A DNA stretch of 64,000 bases from Spirometra erinaceieuropaei (GCA_902702965.1 CACRXP010000628.1:106517-170516), one strand, 5' to 3'; counted from the first letter of the stretch, positions 45,353-58,079 are shown. Translations and numbers: made by a program. The notes: generated by a model from the sequence alone, not told the origin.

Positions 45353-45606
45353 TCTGGCATGGAGAACGCATATGTCCTTTCTTTGACGGCCGTACAACAA
45401 TGGAGCAGAGAGTTAAAGGTCTTTTGACTTGGGAGGCAACAACTCTTCATCATCATATGCATGGGCGAAAAAGATGTGAATTTCGACTGGAAATTATGGA
45501 AATCGGCTCAGTAACAAATTGCGTTTCTATAAAGGCGTTACAAAACGGCCAAAATCTGCGATGTAACACCCGAATTTCCGTACTCAAAAGTGTCGTCTTT
45601 CGGGCG
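45353..45606 (+). pseudogene. Gene A paralogue, penultimate exon
   Basis: Between TATCATTTTCAG and a GTGAGT donor (GT at 45607), 254 bases like its partner at 30557-30810. It reads W-H-G-E-R-I-C-P-F-F-D, M-E-Q-R-V-K-G-L-L-T-W, G-R-K-R-C-E-F-R-L and V-T-N-C-V. The exon alone is intact. Conserved residues on both sides of the internal M support a start further upstream. It is labelled a pseudogene because of the stop in the next exon. Confidence 0.5.
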
Positions 45607-46093
45607 GTGAGTTTGCCTTTTCGCCAGCATATATAAACGCTATTTATCGGTTAAAATAGTTTAGCGTCTTTTAAAGAATAAAATCTTTATTTATTGCAAT
45701 AAAACAGGTTATTGACGCCGTAGAGGTTTATTACAAATATTTATTCCTGATTTAAACTTAAAATTTCAAGTCGAACTTACGACGTAAAAAGAATTTAATG
45801 AAAACAAACGAATGTTCGACCATTAGTAAATCTAGTTAGTAAATATACTTGACTGAAAAATTGGAAAGATTAGCTCATTTTGAGTGATAGCTTTTCACAA
45901 GACTTGACATCTCTGTCCCGGTTTCATATCTACTGAGCCCTTTAAATTTGTTGTAAGTTTACTACCATGATTTTTTACTTCTTCCTTCACCACTGCGGTT
46001 AATTTGAAATGATGTTTTCCTACAGATTGGCAGCGTATATACCAATACTATTTTTATAAAGTATTCACTAAACTACTTTCTATTTACTCGCAG

Positions 46094-46396
46094 ATACGCT
46101 TACTGTCTAAAGACGTTGGTAAACGCTTTGGATTTATTAAATTGAAAGATCTCGACGCTTATATTTACGAACAAGCAAAGGATCTACGGATTCAGGCGAC
46201 ACACATATAATTTCAAGCTGAGACAAACGTCAGCATGCTTCTTGACACAGTCAAAGCGACAAAAGACTGCTTTTTCGACGAGCTAATGTTGAATGAAGAG
46301 CAACAAAAGATAGCTGCGGAATACTTTATAAATGCTTTTGTATTGCCGTCTTGTGAAGCGCAAAGATACAATCCAGCATACACACGGCTTAGATAA
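46094..46396 (+). pseudogene. Gene A paralogue, last exon with one stop
   Basis: Follows TTTACTCGCAG, 303 bases with the terminal TAA at 46394-46396. Codon 39 is TAA (46208-46210) where copy 1 has a histidine codon, a difference of two bases. Apart from this the frame is open and without indels: V-G-K-R-F-G-F, A-T-H-I, E-E-Q-Q-K-I-A-A-E-Y-F and S-C-E-A-Q-R-Y-N-P-A-Y are kept. The break looks recent relative to the general divergence. Confidence 0.55.
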
Positions 46397-46541
46397 ATTT
46401 CCTGCATCTAATAATGCTTGGAGCACTTTGGTTATGGTTTAACTGTCCCGTACAAACTGGAACACCTCTTTTGCAAGTTCACAGGAAGAACGCTGGATTT
46501 TTATCAAAAATGTATTGTAGCGCATGTGTTTTGGAAAAGAA

Positions 46542-46547
46542 AATAAA
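46542..46547 (+). terminator. Polyadenylation signal of the gene A paralogue
   Basis: AATAAA at the position homologous to 33924-33929. Confidence 0.5.
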
Positions 46548-46990
46548 ATGTAATGGCACTTTAATTATTTTTGAGTTTCAGTAAAATCCTGTTCTTCTAA
46601 TATTGACAGAATAACAGTATGTAAGCTAACTCATAAAATCCTTCGAAATTTACGGATGCTTGTCAAAGATCCGCAAACAGTCATCAAGTCATGAATCTAA
46701 TACCTGTGCTAATTAAGTGCACATTCAAAAGAATAAAAACATAAACAAATATTTAAGGCAGGGTTGTTTTCGCCTTGAAATGTAGACTTTTTGAAAAATC
46801 CAATTTCCCAAAAACGTCAAAGATTTTTTAATTTAGTTAACTTTGTCTGAAGACGTATAGGCTGTCATTGCATGCAAACATCAAAGTAAATATAAAAATT
46901 CAAATAAAGTAGCTTTCACAAATAGTGTCTTTATTAAATTTGCATCCAATTAACCTCTAAGAATTAGTATCATTTTGCATGTGGTTGTTT
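46548..46990 (+). repeat. Segmental duplication copy 2, right flank
   Basis: Homologue of 33930-34380. The alignment fades near 46990. Confidence 0.6.
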
Positions 46991-49153
46991 AAAGACAGGG
47001 TACACTCCAAAAATGCTATCCAAAGCAGTATCTCAGAGCTTCCTAGCATTCTTAACCTTTATTTAGTTGTATTACATGGGGTTTAGCATAAAAAAACTAG
47101 AACTTTGTTTAATTTTAAAGATATAAACGTCGACGGAACAAAAAGTTTCATAGGACCAGACGGTGCCAGACAAATCGATGCTGGCGCATTTAAATAGAAC
47201 TTTCAGGCGTTGCTGTAACCAAACCATATTTTGTTTTTAAGACAGAGAGAAGAGTTCGGTTTATTTTGAAATATTAAATTCAAAGTTTCCAGCCAAAATT
47301 AGCTCTATTTACAATGGGCATTAAACCAATAATAGATTATCCTCCAGTCCAAACGGTTAACAAAACAGTGATAACAGTTCAAGATTAAGCTTCTGCATTT
47401 CTGTATATTCGCATGTAAGACAGCTCACCAGAAATTTCAATGCGGAAGATAAAAAAGCGGATTGCGACAAGACACAAGTGGGAGACTGCGGTGCATCAGC
47501 GGGAGGAGTTAACAGAAATAAGATTAAAATGCAAAGGATGGGTGACGTCATTAATAATCCGACCAGCAAATTGCTTGACCATATTGAAATCTCATTGTGA
47601 GAAAGTGTCGCACATAAGCTAAAAGTATGAAGTCCTTGCAGTGCACCCCTGTGCAAGTAGAGTACAAGGCATTATTGAATGGAGAAGCTTTTAGGCGCTT
47701 TAAGCGGTGCCTTTATAGATGCACAAGTGCTAAACCAATAATTAAGAATCAAAAAAGCGACCTGATGCCACAGTGAATAATACGCTAACCCTAAGGACGT
47801 ACTTACCAATTTGAACATGCAGAGGCGTTGCAGGCATTGCCGTGGCAGAGGACTAGTTTGCTATCGACAAATACTTGTCAATTTGCATCGAAATGACGCA
47901 CAATTTAAACAATTAATCGGTGCATTCCTAGAACATGCTACCGTATAACTAATTCACTTTAGCTAATTACTTGCACAATTTCATCCGAGGCTGTTGGCAA
48001 ATCACACGGTCATTAATTGGCTTTCAAATTAGCTTGTATTGTTGTTTAGCCTTTCAGAGAGAAAACATGGTGCTATTGTTGCTATGCGCATACTGCTATT
48101 GTTTCCTCACTTGCATTACACGCAATGACTTTACGTACCACACTTGCATCGGTTCCGCTCTATCTTGCTCGCTCCCTCCACCTTTGATATTTTGTCGTAA
48201 GCAGAACAACTTTCCGTCGTTTGCAAATAACTATGTAAACTACCACCTCTTGTCACTTCTCACCAGCCGTCGCAATTGGCTACTACGTATTTCCTTTGAT
48301 GCCGACTTCGTGAAATTTTGACAGCGGCGATTTATTCGCATACTTTTGATTAACTGATTAATGCATATTTTTATTCGTATTTTAATTTACTTGGCAGACC
48401 TCTTCTAAATAACTAACCGCAGACAAACTTCTCTGGCAGACTTTTTAACATTCGTCCTAATTTCCCTCCTATGGCTTCCAAATGTCTCTCCGTGTGGTCC
48501 CATCCACAGAAAAGCCTATTACAAAAAATCCGCATTGATCTCCTCTAGTGTAGACGATCAAGGCGATGACAACCATCGTAGTTAATTGTGTATACGTAAT
48601 TATGACGTTCTTTTGAGATTTACTGACTATAGTCAAGTCACATTAGTTAATGAGGTATGACATGCAGGCATAGGAATAAAAGCAGCAGCAGCAGACTAAA
48701 TACGCTCTTAACTGTATAAAGAGGCTTGCAAATGCAAAATGTGTTGCTTCTAGTCCAGCGATTTAGCTCTGAAAATACTTCTTACTAGGGAAATGCCGGC
48801 AAAGGAAACATATGCGTTGTTTCGCCTGCGCAATCAGTTTCGGAAATACATCACTTTCCGTCAGGACCAGAGCAGGTATGCCAGATTATGTTTGCGGAAA
48901 CTCCGGACCTCATAATCAGAATTATACACACAGGTCAAGTACTCTACGAAGGATGTGGAACATTTTATGCCTAACACGTGCATTCAATGTGCGGAGAGCT
49001 GAAAGAATTTTTAAAAACAGATAAAGGTTAATTGAATTCCCTTAAGACATTCGTGTATGCAGATACCGTACAGGTTATCCTCATGAAAGCAAACTTGGTA
49101 GTGTACAAATAAAAATGATCAGACTTCAATTGTCTGCTTTAATTCTCAACTGT
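46991..49153. other. No recognisable feature
   Basis: About 2.2 kb without a supportable gene. ORFs at 47357, 47971 and 48812 lack motifs and splice context. Confidence 0.5.
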
Positions 49154-49252
49154 ATGGATGAGCCGTATGCAAAACGATGCAGACTGTTTAAGATTGTGTA
49201 CGGTTTGTGCACAACAAACTGGACAGATGGATTTAATTATTCCTTGCCGGTG
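49154..49252 (+). other. Exon-like segment D, copy 2
   Basis: An ATG-led run of 33 codons, beginning M-D-E-P-Y-A-K-R-C-R, ends exactly at a GTAAGT donor (GT at 49253). It aligns with 40059-40154, and the intron start aligns too (to about 49330 versus 40230). It may be the last trace of another duplicated gene. No family recognised. Confidence 0.4.
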
Positions 49253-50049
49253 GTAAGTTTGTCGAAATGAACCATCCGTTTCCTTACATATCCACGATTG
49301 GACTTCGTTTTGTACGAAGCAGAATATCGAGAATTAGCTTCATAAGCAAAAAGGTGACTTAATTTTATGCTTATAAATTGATAAGACAACCGTAATAGTA
49401 ACAAAACATATGAACATATTCGGACAAAGTCGGTGCCTTGGGCTAAGGCTAAGACTCGGCAGTCAAGAAGAGCCGTTTAATGCCTAGCTTTGCATAAAAT
49501 ATAAACTTAGCCAAAATAAAGGTCCCTCACATCAAAGTCTTCATTCAGATCTGACTTTTAGATGATTATCACATATTTAATCTAATAAACTTTTAAATCT
49601 CAATACTCACACATTTCGTTATGGCTCTTCCAATTTGTGGATTTCCCATGAATAAGATTTTCCAAAAACGTTTAATAGGACTTGTTTGATGTCTATGGAT
49701 AATGTCTACCTCTGCCAGAATGGTCAGTTTATTTAAATGCATATGATAAATCATATAGTTTCTTCAAATACATTTGCGACCTGACTGCGAACACTCTGTA
49801 TCATTGAACTTAACGTTGTCTAATTCACAGCAAGACATCGATTTTATCATAGAAAAATAAATTACTGTTTTGCATATTCTACTAGTGCTGTTGGAATGGG
49901 GTTTCCACACAAACAGTCAAACTTTGGCATTTTCCTGTAAGGCACTTTAAATAATGTAAAATCACACCCAACCCAACAACTAAAGCAAATCAACGCATAC
50001 TTATGTTGATCCATACCAAAACCATACTCAAAATTTCCCCCACGTTAGA
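49253..50049. other. No recognisable feature
   Basis: Apart from the first about 80 bases, which align with 40155-40230, nothing identifiable. Confidence 0.45.
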
Positions 50050-50480
50050 CCTCAATCTCCCCACTCTCTTTATTTTGTTGTGGCTGTGATCTGCACGGTT
50101 GAATAAGTGAGGGCTTCCTGTGACACCAATTAGGACGTCGTCTGGTTGTTAATCAGCACTACTCCTCTGTCTCAAGCAGTTGATACATCGGCGAGACCGA
50201 GATGCTAGTGTCACAATGCTGACAATTGGCAAAGTCAGCAGGGACATACGTAACTGGGACAGTGACAGCCCTGATCCCAATTTACGATTTTTAGTCGCTT
50301 TAAAGGGTTAAACTTGCACACTGCATTTGGTATGATGTAGGTCAGTTCGGGCATCGTCATTTCATCATAGTGGAGCCGGATTAAGGGAAGATGGCAATAA
50401 ATGCAAAATACGATTGGCGGACTGCAGCTCCTTTTTGAATATTCGATGACTGAATGAAACCATATCCTCATTATAACCAC
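50050..50480 (+). repeat. Dispersed repeat R1, copy 4
   Basis: Matches 41390-41720 and 58560-58810 through GAGATGCTAGTGTCACAATGC, GTAGGTCAGTTCGG and related blocks. The 82-codon minus-strand ORF in it is not preserved in the other copies. Confidence 0.65.
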
Positions 50481-53256
50481 CATATATGCAGTCCATGAGC
50501 GAGCCCAGGTAAACTCCTCGTGAAATTTAAATTCAAACTCTACTCGACTTCAACATCAGAAAATAAATGCATATATTTATTAGTAGAGGGACGATCACCG
50601 ATCGATCCCTTTCGCCAAGGATCTCGCTCTTGAGACACGTCTGTATTTACACGTAGAAAAACAGCATAACCAACAAAGTTAAAAATGACAATTTGTGCTC
50701 TATTAATTACTTAGCGCTCAATTGAAACAGCCCATCTGTGGGCCACTTGCGTCGGTTAAACGTCCACATATGGGTTTCTTATCCATGTTTCTGGCCACAT
50801 ATTTAATCTGCTGAATGATGTTAAAGTAATTTCCAAACGGTTCTAGAATAACCAAAGCAAGTCCTATCATTACCCACTATGCTATCATAACTAAGCAATC
50901 TTCTACCCAATTCACTGCTGTCAGGCGTTCACGAATTGAGAGAGTCAGACCTTTAACATACCGAGATTTTAGTTTCTAAACAAGTGAACTTAAGCCCAGT
51001 GGGGAGACGATGCCGATTGTCAATGCTTTTCAGTTCTGCGTATTCATTTTTTGGTGTTGACTGATACCTGCCTACCATTTATCCACCAACTTTGATGTGT
51101 TCTGACACGTACTAGCATCAGTCCACGCAGTTATTTTGTGGACTTTTTGTGTGTACTTGACGTAATATGATCATGCTAAATTCATCACTGTATTCACCGA
51201 AACCTCTACTCTGCTTCCCGCCAACAGTAACTGACGAAAATCTTAAGTACCTTTTGATAGCTGGGGTTGTACAAAACACCACACGCAGTAGGATTTGCTG
51301 TTGAACTAAATTCCTTCCATTTGTTTCATACATCTCCAGAAAATCGGTAGGGCATCGACTTTTTGGTCAGTCCCTCAATCGCTTCTAAATATGCCATTCT
51401 TTTGGAATAAGATTTCGCCAGATATTAGTTCATCGCATGAGTTATCGGTATTCAAGTCTAACTTACGATAACCCCTTACGTCGGAAGGTATAAACGCACT
51501 TTTAACCGTCTCATTTTTGAACTCTCAGCTTCTTGATTTTAAGAAAGATCCTCCTGCGATCTAGTGGCAGCTCAAGCGGAAACCCTCAATTATATATTTA
51601 CAAACTCTTGTTTTGCATTGATTACTACGTACCCTGCTATCGCTCATTTCCATAGCGACGATTTTCGCGATTCCTGATGGCATCTCCTCATTTCAGCTCC
51701 AAGCGGTCTCTCGACGCTCGGAAGGGGACCCTCCATATTCGTCATCTATTAGCAGTTTGGTCGTACCTCCCTTACCCACTCCTCCCCTGGGCTCGAAGCA
51801 GACTGTGGCCGATCGCGTCTGGGCTTTTCTCGTCTCGTCTCATCTGGCGGATGAATTCCGTTTTGAATTCTTTGCACAAAATACCATGCAGGATACTCCT
51901 GTCTGACTTGCGTTCTTATCATTCATTGCTGAAATTTATTTCTGCCCGGACGATGTTCGTTTATAAGCCGTTGTACACTGCCACATGCGGGCCTGTCCTG
52001 CCCGCATTTTTATCCTTTAATAAACTACATTTTTTCACTTTTAAAGATAATTCAAACGTTTTTGATTCTACAATGGAGTTTTTCACTACTCCCTCAACAT
52101 TTTTCTTTACGGGCTATTTATCCAATAAGTATGTATTGCATATCGAACAGGTTCTAACTATCTCGTCTAAAATGTTTATGAGTAATTGCTTTTACGTTCT
52201 GTGAAGGAACCCCTATGGGTCTTTCGTGAAATTATTGTATTTGTTTATCTATTTGTCTGACTGACTTATAATCTTGTTTTGACTTAAAAGAGAGGGCGAG
52301 GAAAAGTGAGGGTTTCTTACATCGAAATTATTATGATGCCACTTAATATTGACAGTCCAAAGTCGAGAGCGAGATTGAAGCTGGCTGGGTGAGCTGTGGC
52401 TTAAAGGAAAATTCAGGGAAAGGCGCTGGATTTTAACACAATAATCAGCATTCCTGTCCATCAAATGAACATCTCGCAAGTACGTCTTGTGCGGCACCAA
52501 TAAAAACAAGTGCACAGTCCAACCTGGACAGAACGATAAACACATCACTCCCTTAGACGAACCTCCATCAAGTACTTCCGACACTACTAAACATGGTGAA
52601 AACGTGGTCTGGATGTTGCAACCGAAACCCTATCTGGTGAAGCATGGTTTGCTACAAGGAAATCTCAGACCCACGAAAACGTACTAAGTTAATGCCTCTA
52701 CTCCCCTCCTGAATGTAGTCATGATGACAAAGGCCTCAATCAATTTACCAATCTAGCGTGACTTGCGTCATAACGCCTGCCATACTTCAGCGTAGCAACA
52801 TTAACTTACATCACTAAACACACCCGATTGTCAGAAGGTTTATAGTTTATTTACCAGGCATAACATTCGTGGGTGTATATTAGGCACGATGTTGACGTGA
52901 AAGAAATCGGAAAAACAGAATACGAGAATAGGTTATTGCCCTACTTCCCACCTTGTGGTCGCTGCTCTAAGGATTATTTAAAAAAACATCTGCATGTTCC
53001 TAGTATGGAAATGCGGTAAACAATTCACAAGTAGACGGAAAGAATTGGACAAATTCAAAAACGCATAAAAAACTCATTTTATTAGCCATAGAATACGAAT
53101 AGAAGGTTACACAGCATCCATATACCCCTACTCAATTATCGATTGTTGGAATGTAAAAGCTACTTAGTTTTTTTCTTATGAAGAGGTATAAGGAATCAGG
53201 AGGATAGCTTTTCATTTTGTTCAAACTAAGTGCCACATGAAAGTAAGTCAGTGACG
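50481..53256. other. No recognisable feature
   Basis: The longest ORF is 175 codons (51677-52204, plus). Its composition is irregular and no motif, splice context or second copy supports it. Confidence 0.45.
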
Positions 53257-53646
53257 TCAACCAGTACAGGAAGGCCGATTTACATTGCGAAATGCGTGTT
53301 TCAAATGTTGTCCGAAATGTTGTATCATAGTCTTTGCCCAGAACTGCGCTGGTTTGGATGAAGCTTGATACGCCTTAGTAACTAATTTTCCAAAGTCAAT
53401 CAAATGGAGTTTTGATAATGAAAGTGTAATGCTCTCTCTCCTGATGGGAGGTGTATATGATATATCAACTTGTACTCTTGTAATAACATTGTCAACCGCG
53501 ACACTTGTCGACACAGAAATGGGTATTTTGACATTTTTTCGCCTATGGAATGTCCACTTAATAAAAAAATTGCAAAGTAAAAATAGAAGACATGAGACGA
53601 GCAATGGCATATATAATACTTTCTTCAAGATGGAAAATTTAGCCAT
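53257..53646 (-). CDS. Candidate ORF with N-terminal membrane segment
   Basis: This 129-codon minus-strand ORF starts just after an in-frame stop and a CTTTAG that could be a splice acceptor. Residues about 10-30 are strongly hydrophobic (M-P-L-L-V-S-C-L-L-F-L-L-C), followed by R-R-K, a pattern of a type II signal anchor. The rest is polar and basic. I do not recognise it, have no second copy, and a chance ORF is quite possible. Confidence 0.2.
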   Translation of the reverse strand: MAKFSILKKVLYMPLLVSCLLFLLCNFFIKWTFHRRKNVKIPISVSTSVAVDNVITRVQVDISYTPPIRRESITLSLSKLHLIDFGKLVTKAYQASSKPAQFWAKTMIQHFGQHLKHAFRNVNRPSCTG

Positions 53647-54057
53647 TTGTATCTAAAGCGTCTGGATGAACAAATCTATTAAGCTGTCGAAAATGTGCCA
53701 CCAGACAGAGTTTAAACGATCATAATTCTTTTTAGACTACTGTTCTAATGTTCGGCGGAAAACGAGCTAACCAAAAAAACACAAAAAAGTATGTAGAGAG
53801 TCCAACAGAGCTTTCTCTTGCTCATAATATGTCGGTATATACCTTCAATCAGGTAATATTACTGATTTTGCCACATAAAATGTTGTTTAGGTTTAATGAT
53901 TTGTTTAATTCGTTATGTCCAAGGCTGTGCACATACGCTTGCAATGTGACTGAACACATACGTTGGCGGCGATTATTCGTAGGGTTCGTTGAAAATTGTC
54001 CATTTTATCCATCAATTAACGTCTACTACATTAGGCGAATTTCCATAAAACGGATGA

Positions 54058-54480
54058 TCATGATATCAGAACTAAAGTCAAGTGTGGCCTGTGGATGCAT
54101 ACCATGTATGTTAGTCCCAATTGTACTTTGGGTATTTCAGCAAAGCAGATGGTGCGGTAAACAGTTTCATTCTGCGAACTCTTAATTTCTGAGCAGTTAT
54201 GAATTAAAGCCGTCTGATGCGTGTTGATTGTGAGATATATGCTTTCTTCTCGTGACCGAATATGTTGATCTTTCAACACTGGTAGGCTTCTCAGCAACAT
54301 AATAACAGATGCCTCCAGATCGATAAGGTCTCCGTGAAGAAAACATCCCTGGACTGAAAATAGCATATAATGCATAACTGTAGACATATCTGCATAAGAA
54401 ATATTGATATGCATTTGGCGATTAATACAGTCACCTATGCGGATGGTGATTGACGCATAAAATACTAATTTTAACATCAT
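54058..54480 (-). CDS. Candidate ORF, unrecognised
   Basis: 140 codons on the minus strand, the longest minus-strand ORF in the window not explained by a repeat. A plus-strand 145-codon ORF (53748-54185) overlaps its end, so at most one is real. A stretch with I-Y-L-T-I-N-T-H followed after about 20 residues by I-C-F-A-E has a remote resemblance to phosphotyrosine-binding domain strands. This is a guess from pattern only. A GTATGC about 45 bases before the stop could be a donor. Confidence 0.2.
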   Translation of the reverse strand: MMLKLVFYASITIRIGDCINRQMHINISYADMSTVMHYMLFSVQGCFLHGDLIDLEASVIMLLRSLPVLKDQHIRSREESIYLTINTHQTALIHNCSEIKSSQNETVYRTICFAEIPKVQLGLTYMVCIHRPHLTLVLIS

Positions 54481-57465
54481 AGCGGCAAGCAGAAATAATG
54501 CCTGTCTGTTATCAGGACAGAAATAAAAATTACTTTTTTTTCACAAAACATTGATAATGTGGTCTATATGTGTTATGTCAGTCTATGACCAGAAATAGTT
54601 TTTAAGACTCTGCACATTTAACTAACTAGAATAATAATGTGACGCGCATTTATCGATCACAATGTTTGTCTAGTTATCGACTTTATGTCTATTAAAAACT
54701 GAATGGTTTCAGACTTGCTTCGTATCGGGACACATCGACGCGTTTTAGATTCTATGCAACTACTTCGTTTTGCAGTTCCTATATGGACTGATGCCTTTAG
54801 GCCTAGTTTTTTATTGTCTTATTTAACTAACTAAGTCAACGCCTAGGGTTGTGCTGTTCTAATGGGAGCAAGGAGTCATTTTAAATGAACTACGACAATG
54901 CAATTGCAGACAAAACGCGTAACAAAATTTTATTCTGCATACGATTTGAGTGCAACTACAAGGGTAATTAGAGATCCATGAACAATACACCAGAGACCCA
55001 CTGACGAGCCTAACCGATCGTAACTGTGTTATGCAGCGGCAGATTATGGGCAAAACAGGCGTTTATTGGGCTTTTAACTTCTACCTGTGCTCGTAGTATG
55101 GAATCAGCTTATTTAAACTTATACCTCTAACTGTCTATCTGCTGTTAATGAATATTACGCGATTATCCACTGAGGGACCTCGGCCTGAATATTCATATAT
55201 AAAAACCTTGAACTGAGACCATAGACCTTAAATATAGTAATCCACTCCAAGTTCGCAATTAATTTTCAACGAAATCTTAATGTTACAAGAAAAATACAGC
55301 TTCTTTGATATAATGCATTTCGGTGATAACATAGTGTCTAAATTCTGAAATGGCGAGAGCAGTTTGGAGGCATTAAAACGAGCAGCGGCTTAATACATTC
55401 ATTAGTGCATTAGGTTAGCTGCAAAAATATATCCATTAATATTTTTGTCTAAAACGTACCTGTGTAATAGCGAAACAAACATGCCTCGTTGACATTGAAA
55501 AGTGCGAAAAGTATTAATGACCATGGGCACATTTCCTTCTTACGAAATAAATCAGTCTCTTAGAAGCCTTTAAATTATATATCTTCAGCGACCAATAGGG
55601 CATACAATCATTAAATGCAATTATTAAAGCGAAAACTATCTTGCGTTAGCTAAAAGCAGAACACAGATATCCGTGCGATATGGGTTCACCTGTGGTTTGC
55701 AGCCACGTGTGCTTTGGCGGTCACGTTGTATAAATGCAATACATCAAGCGCCTTAGCACTGCAATAAATGTAACGTTATTAACATGAATATGTTAACGTG
55801 TAATTTTTGACTTCTGCCTATATGCCAAAATATGAGGTTAGAGCAAATGAAGAAACTAATGGAGGTTAGTTGACTCAGAACGCAAACAGATATAAGGAGA
55901 ACGAGGAATCATGCCTGTTGTGCATGGGGCATTTCTTTAGGGGAACAGATTGACATTACCAACAAAGACAAGGGAGACTGGAATCTACAGGTTTGGCTCA
56001 TACGTTCAGTCAACTCTTTCGACTCCTTGGCTTAAAAAGACAATGCTGAAGATTTGCGTTGCATTCTGCCATTGAAATCGGAGGTTACATTCTTCTTATG
56101 TTCGGCCTTTTTTTCCGAAATATCTTTTGCAGTCTTTTAACTGTCTCAAAGCAGATGTTTTCGTCATTAAAAGTTGGGCTTCCAAGCAGACACAAAATTA
56201 CTAGAAGCGCGCATACTGGTAATGCTACGAAACTCACTCAATGGTAATCCTTATATGTACGAGGGGGTTCTGCATGTTCAGACATTTGGCACATATGCGT
56301 GGTCGAGAGGCCAATAATGCGAATCTACGTATGACGGGTCAAGACTTAGCGCTTCAAAGTCTGAATCCCGTCCAGAGATGGAAATGGGCAAAAGATGTCG
56401 CCATCTACAGACCGAATTGTTCTGATCGTGCAACATGCTGAAGTATTGCAGACTAAATTCGACCATGCTTTAGAATTTTCAGCATAAGTCACCCATCGAA
56501 CTTGTGACAGAATCTAAATTTTTAATGAAAACTCAAATGCCCAAACCGGCTGACAATTGCAGCTGGACAATTGCGTCAGACGCTCGATAATCATACCATT
56601 AATCACACAATTTCAAATTATCTTTCTAAGTCCGTAGTTATTTATATCGTACTATGTCGCTAAAAAATGCAAACTACTTTGAATATCTTTCCTGAATTGA
56701 TGTTTGCGACAAGGGCACCATTTGGAAAAGGACAGTCGAGTATAATTATATCAGAAGATGAATTTGACGAGGTTATGAAAGCAAACGGATGACATGATTA
56801 GACCGTTTTTAACAGTGGACAAAACAAAACTTTTGGACAAGACGGAATGACGTCCGTTCGGTATTTGTTACTCCCTGGAGGACGCGAAATCGTCGAAGTT
56901 CGCAGTTAGAATAAAAGTCATAAATGGCTATTTTAATGTTACTCAACATTTACGCAAGTCTGCGTGAATCGTTTTGTCCTGCGCAAGTCTTCAGAATGCC
57001 GAAGCCATGAATTCGGGTTTCATTCCGTGTTATCCAGTCTATTAGCTGGACAGTGCATTTCTTGGCTTGCAATGATTCAATGAAATGGTTTCTTCACTCT
57101 GATGCAAATGTAAGATGATGGGAAAGTACCTTTTGAAAAATCGACCGTTTTTTGGCTAGGCGGCATGGAATTAAAACGGGGCATAAAATGTTTACGACTT
57201 TATACCGTGCAAGTTAAGGCGGATTTACACAAGTGTGTATTGCGCTTCTAAATAGTTTGCACGATCTTACCAAACATATTTCAACTCCCTGTCCCCACAG
57301 CTATAACACGTGTCATAACCAACGTTTGATGATTTAGACAACATTCACACACCATATATTTAAATTAGCTTACCGTTCACTTGGTAGAGCAAACAATTGA
57401 ACAACATGAAGAAGGAGACAGGATCAATTTAAAGAGAACTTAATTCATCTGACATTTTGGATTCG
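54481..57465. other. No recognisable feature
   Basis: About 3 kb of A+T-rich sequence with nothing I can support. Confidence 0.5.
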
Positions 57466-57562
57466 TGCTTAATCCCATCATTAGAGCCAATACAAAATAC
57501 GGAAGTTTCATGCACAAACGGCTGCAGCATTCATAGGATGCCATCTCCATGCTACCGCATCC
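57466..57562 (+). repeat. Short dispersed repeat R10, copy 2
   Basis: Homologue of 20270-20390, directly before the Penelope-like fragment. Confidence 0.5.
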
Positions 57563-57975
57563 TCGTAAGCCGCAAAGATTGTGGTGAACTAAAAACCAAA
57601 CTGGTTAGAAAAGCGACAAATACGATGCAAGTACTGAACTTCAACAGTAACCACCCAATCAGCCACAAACGCAGTTGTGAAAGGACGCTCTATTGGCGTG
57701 TCGAAACGCACCGCAGTGAGCCGGAAGACAAAATTGCCCAACTAAAATACCTCCAACGGGTCCTCAAGGCCAATGGCTACCCGTACAACTTTGTCAATCG
57801 GTGCATACGCAAAGGGAACAAAAGGCCTAATTGCACGGACACCAAAGTTTGGCGAGCTCTTCCATATGTCAAGAACGTTTCGGAAGCTGTTAGCCGCCTT
57901 CCCGCACCACTTGGGGTTGGAGTTGCACACAGAGCGGAGGCAACCATCAGGCGTCTGGTCATGAAACCAAAAGAT
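57563..57975 (+). mobile_element. Penelope-like element fragment, open reading frame kept
   Basis: Covers the end of the reverse transcriptase and the linker toward the GIY-YIG domain without stop or frameshift. Motifs: E-L-K-T-K-L-V-R-K-A-T-N, F-N-S-N-H-P-I-S-H-K, T-L-Y-W-R-V-E-T-H, Y-L-Q-R-V-L-K-A-N-G-Y-P, V-S-E-A-V-S-R-L and G-V-G-V-A-H-R-A-E-A-T. It stops where the P-L-L-R-Q-E-T motif should come. It is cut at both ends, so it is a fragment despite its clean frame. It was the reference for reading the worse copies. Antisense ORFs at 57742-58101 and 57777-57962 are shadows. Confidence 0.85.
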
Positions 57976-58079
57976 AATGAGCATAAATGCGCATGGTCGC
58001 AGAATTAATCGTAAATTAGAAGTTATTACGAAACCTTTTGGCATCCGCTTACTAATGACTTCCGTTTTTGTTTTACGAA

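Noticed and set aside
51677..52204. 175-codon plus-strand ORF
   Set aside because: Longest non-repeat ORF, but no recognised motif, no convincing splice context and no paralogue. Not supportable as a gene.
53748..54185. 145-codon plus-strand ORF with a possible donor after a lysine-rich start
   Set aside because: Overlaps the minus-strand candidate at 54058-54480, and no evidence favours it beyond a weak GTAATA donor.
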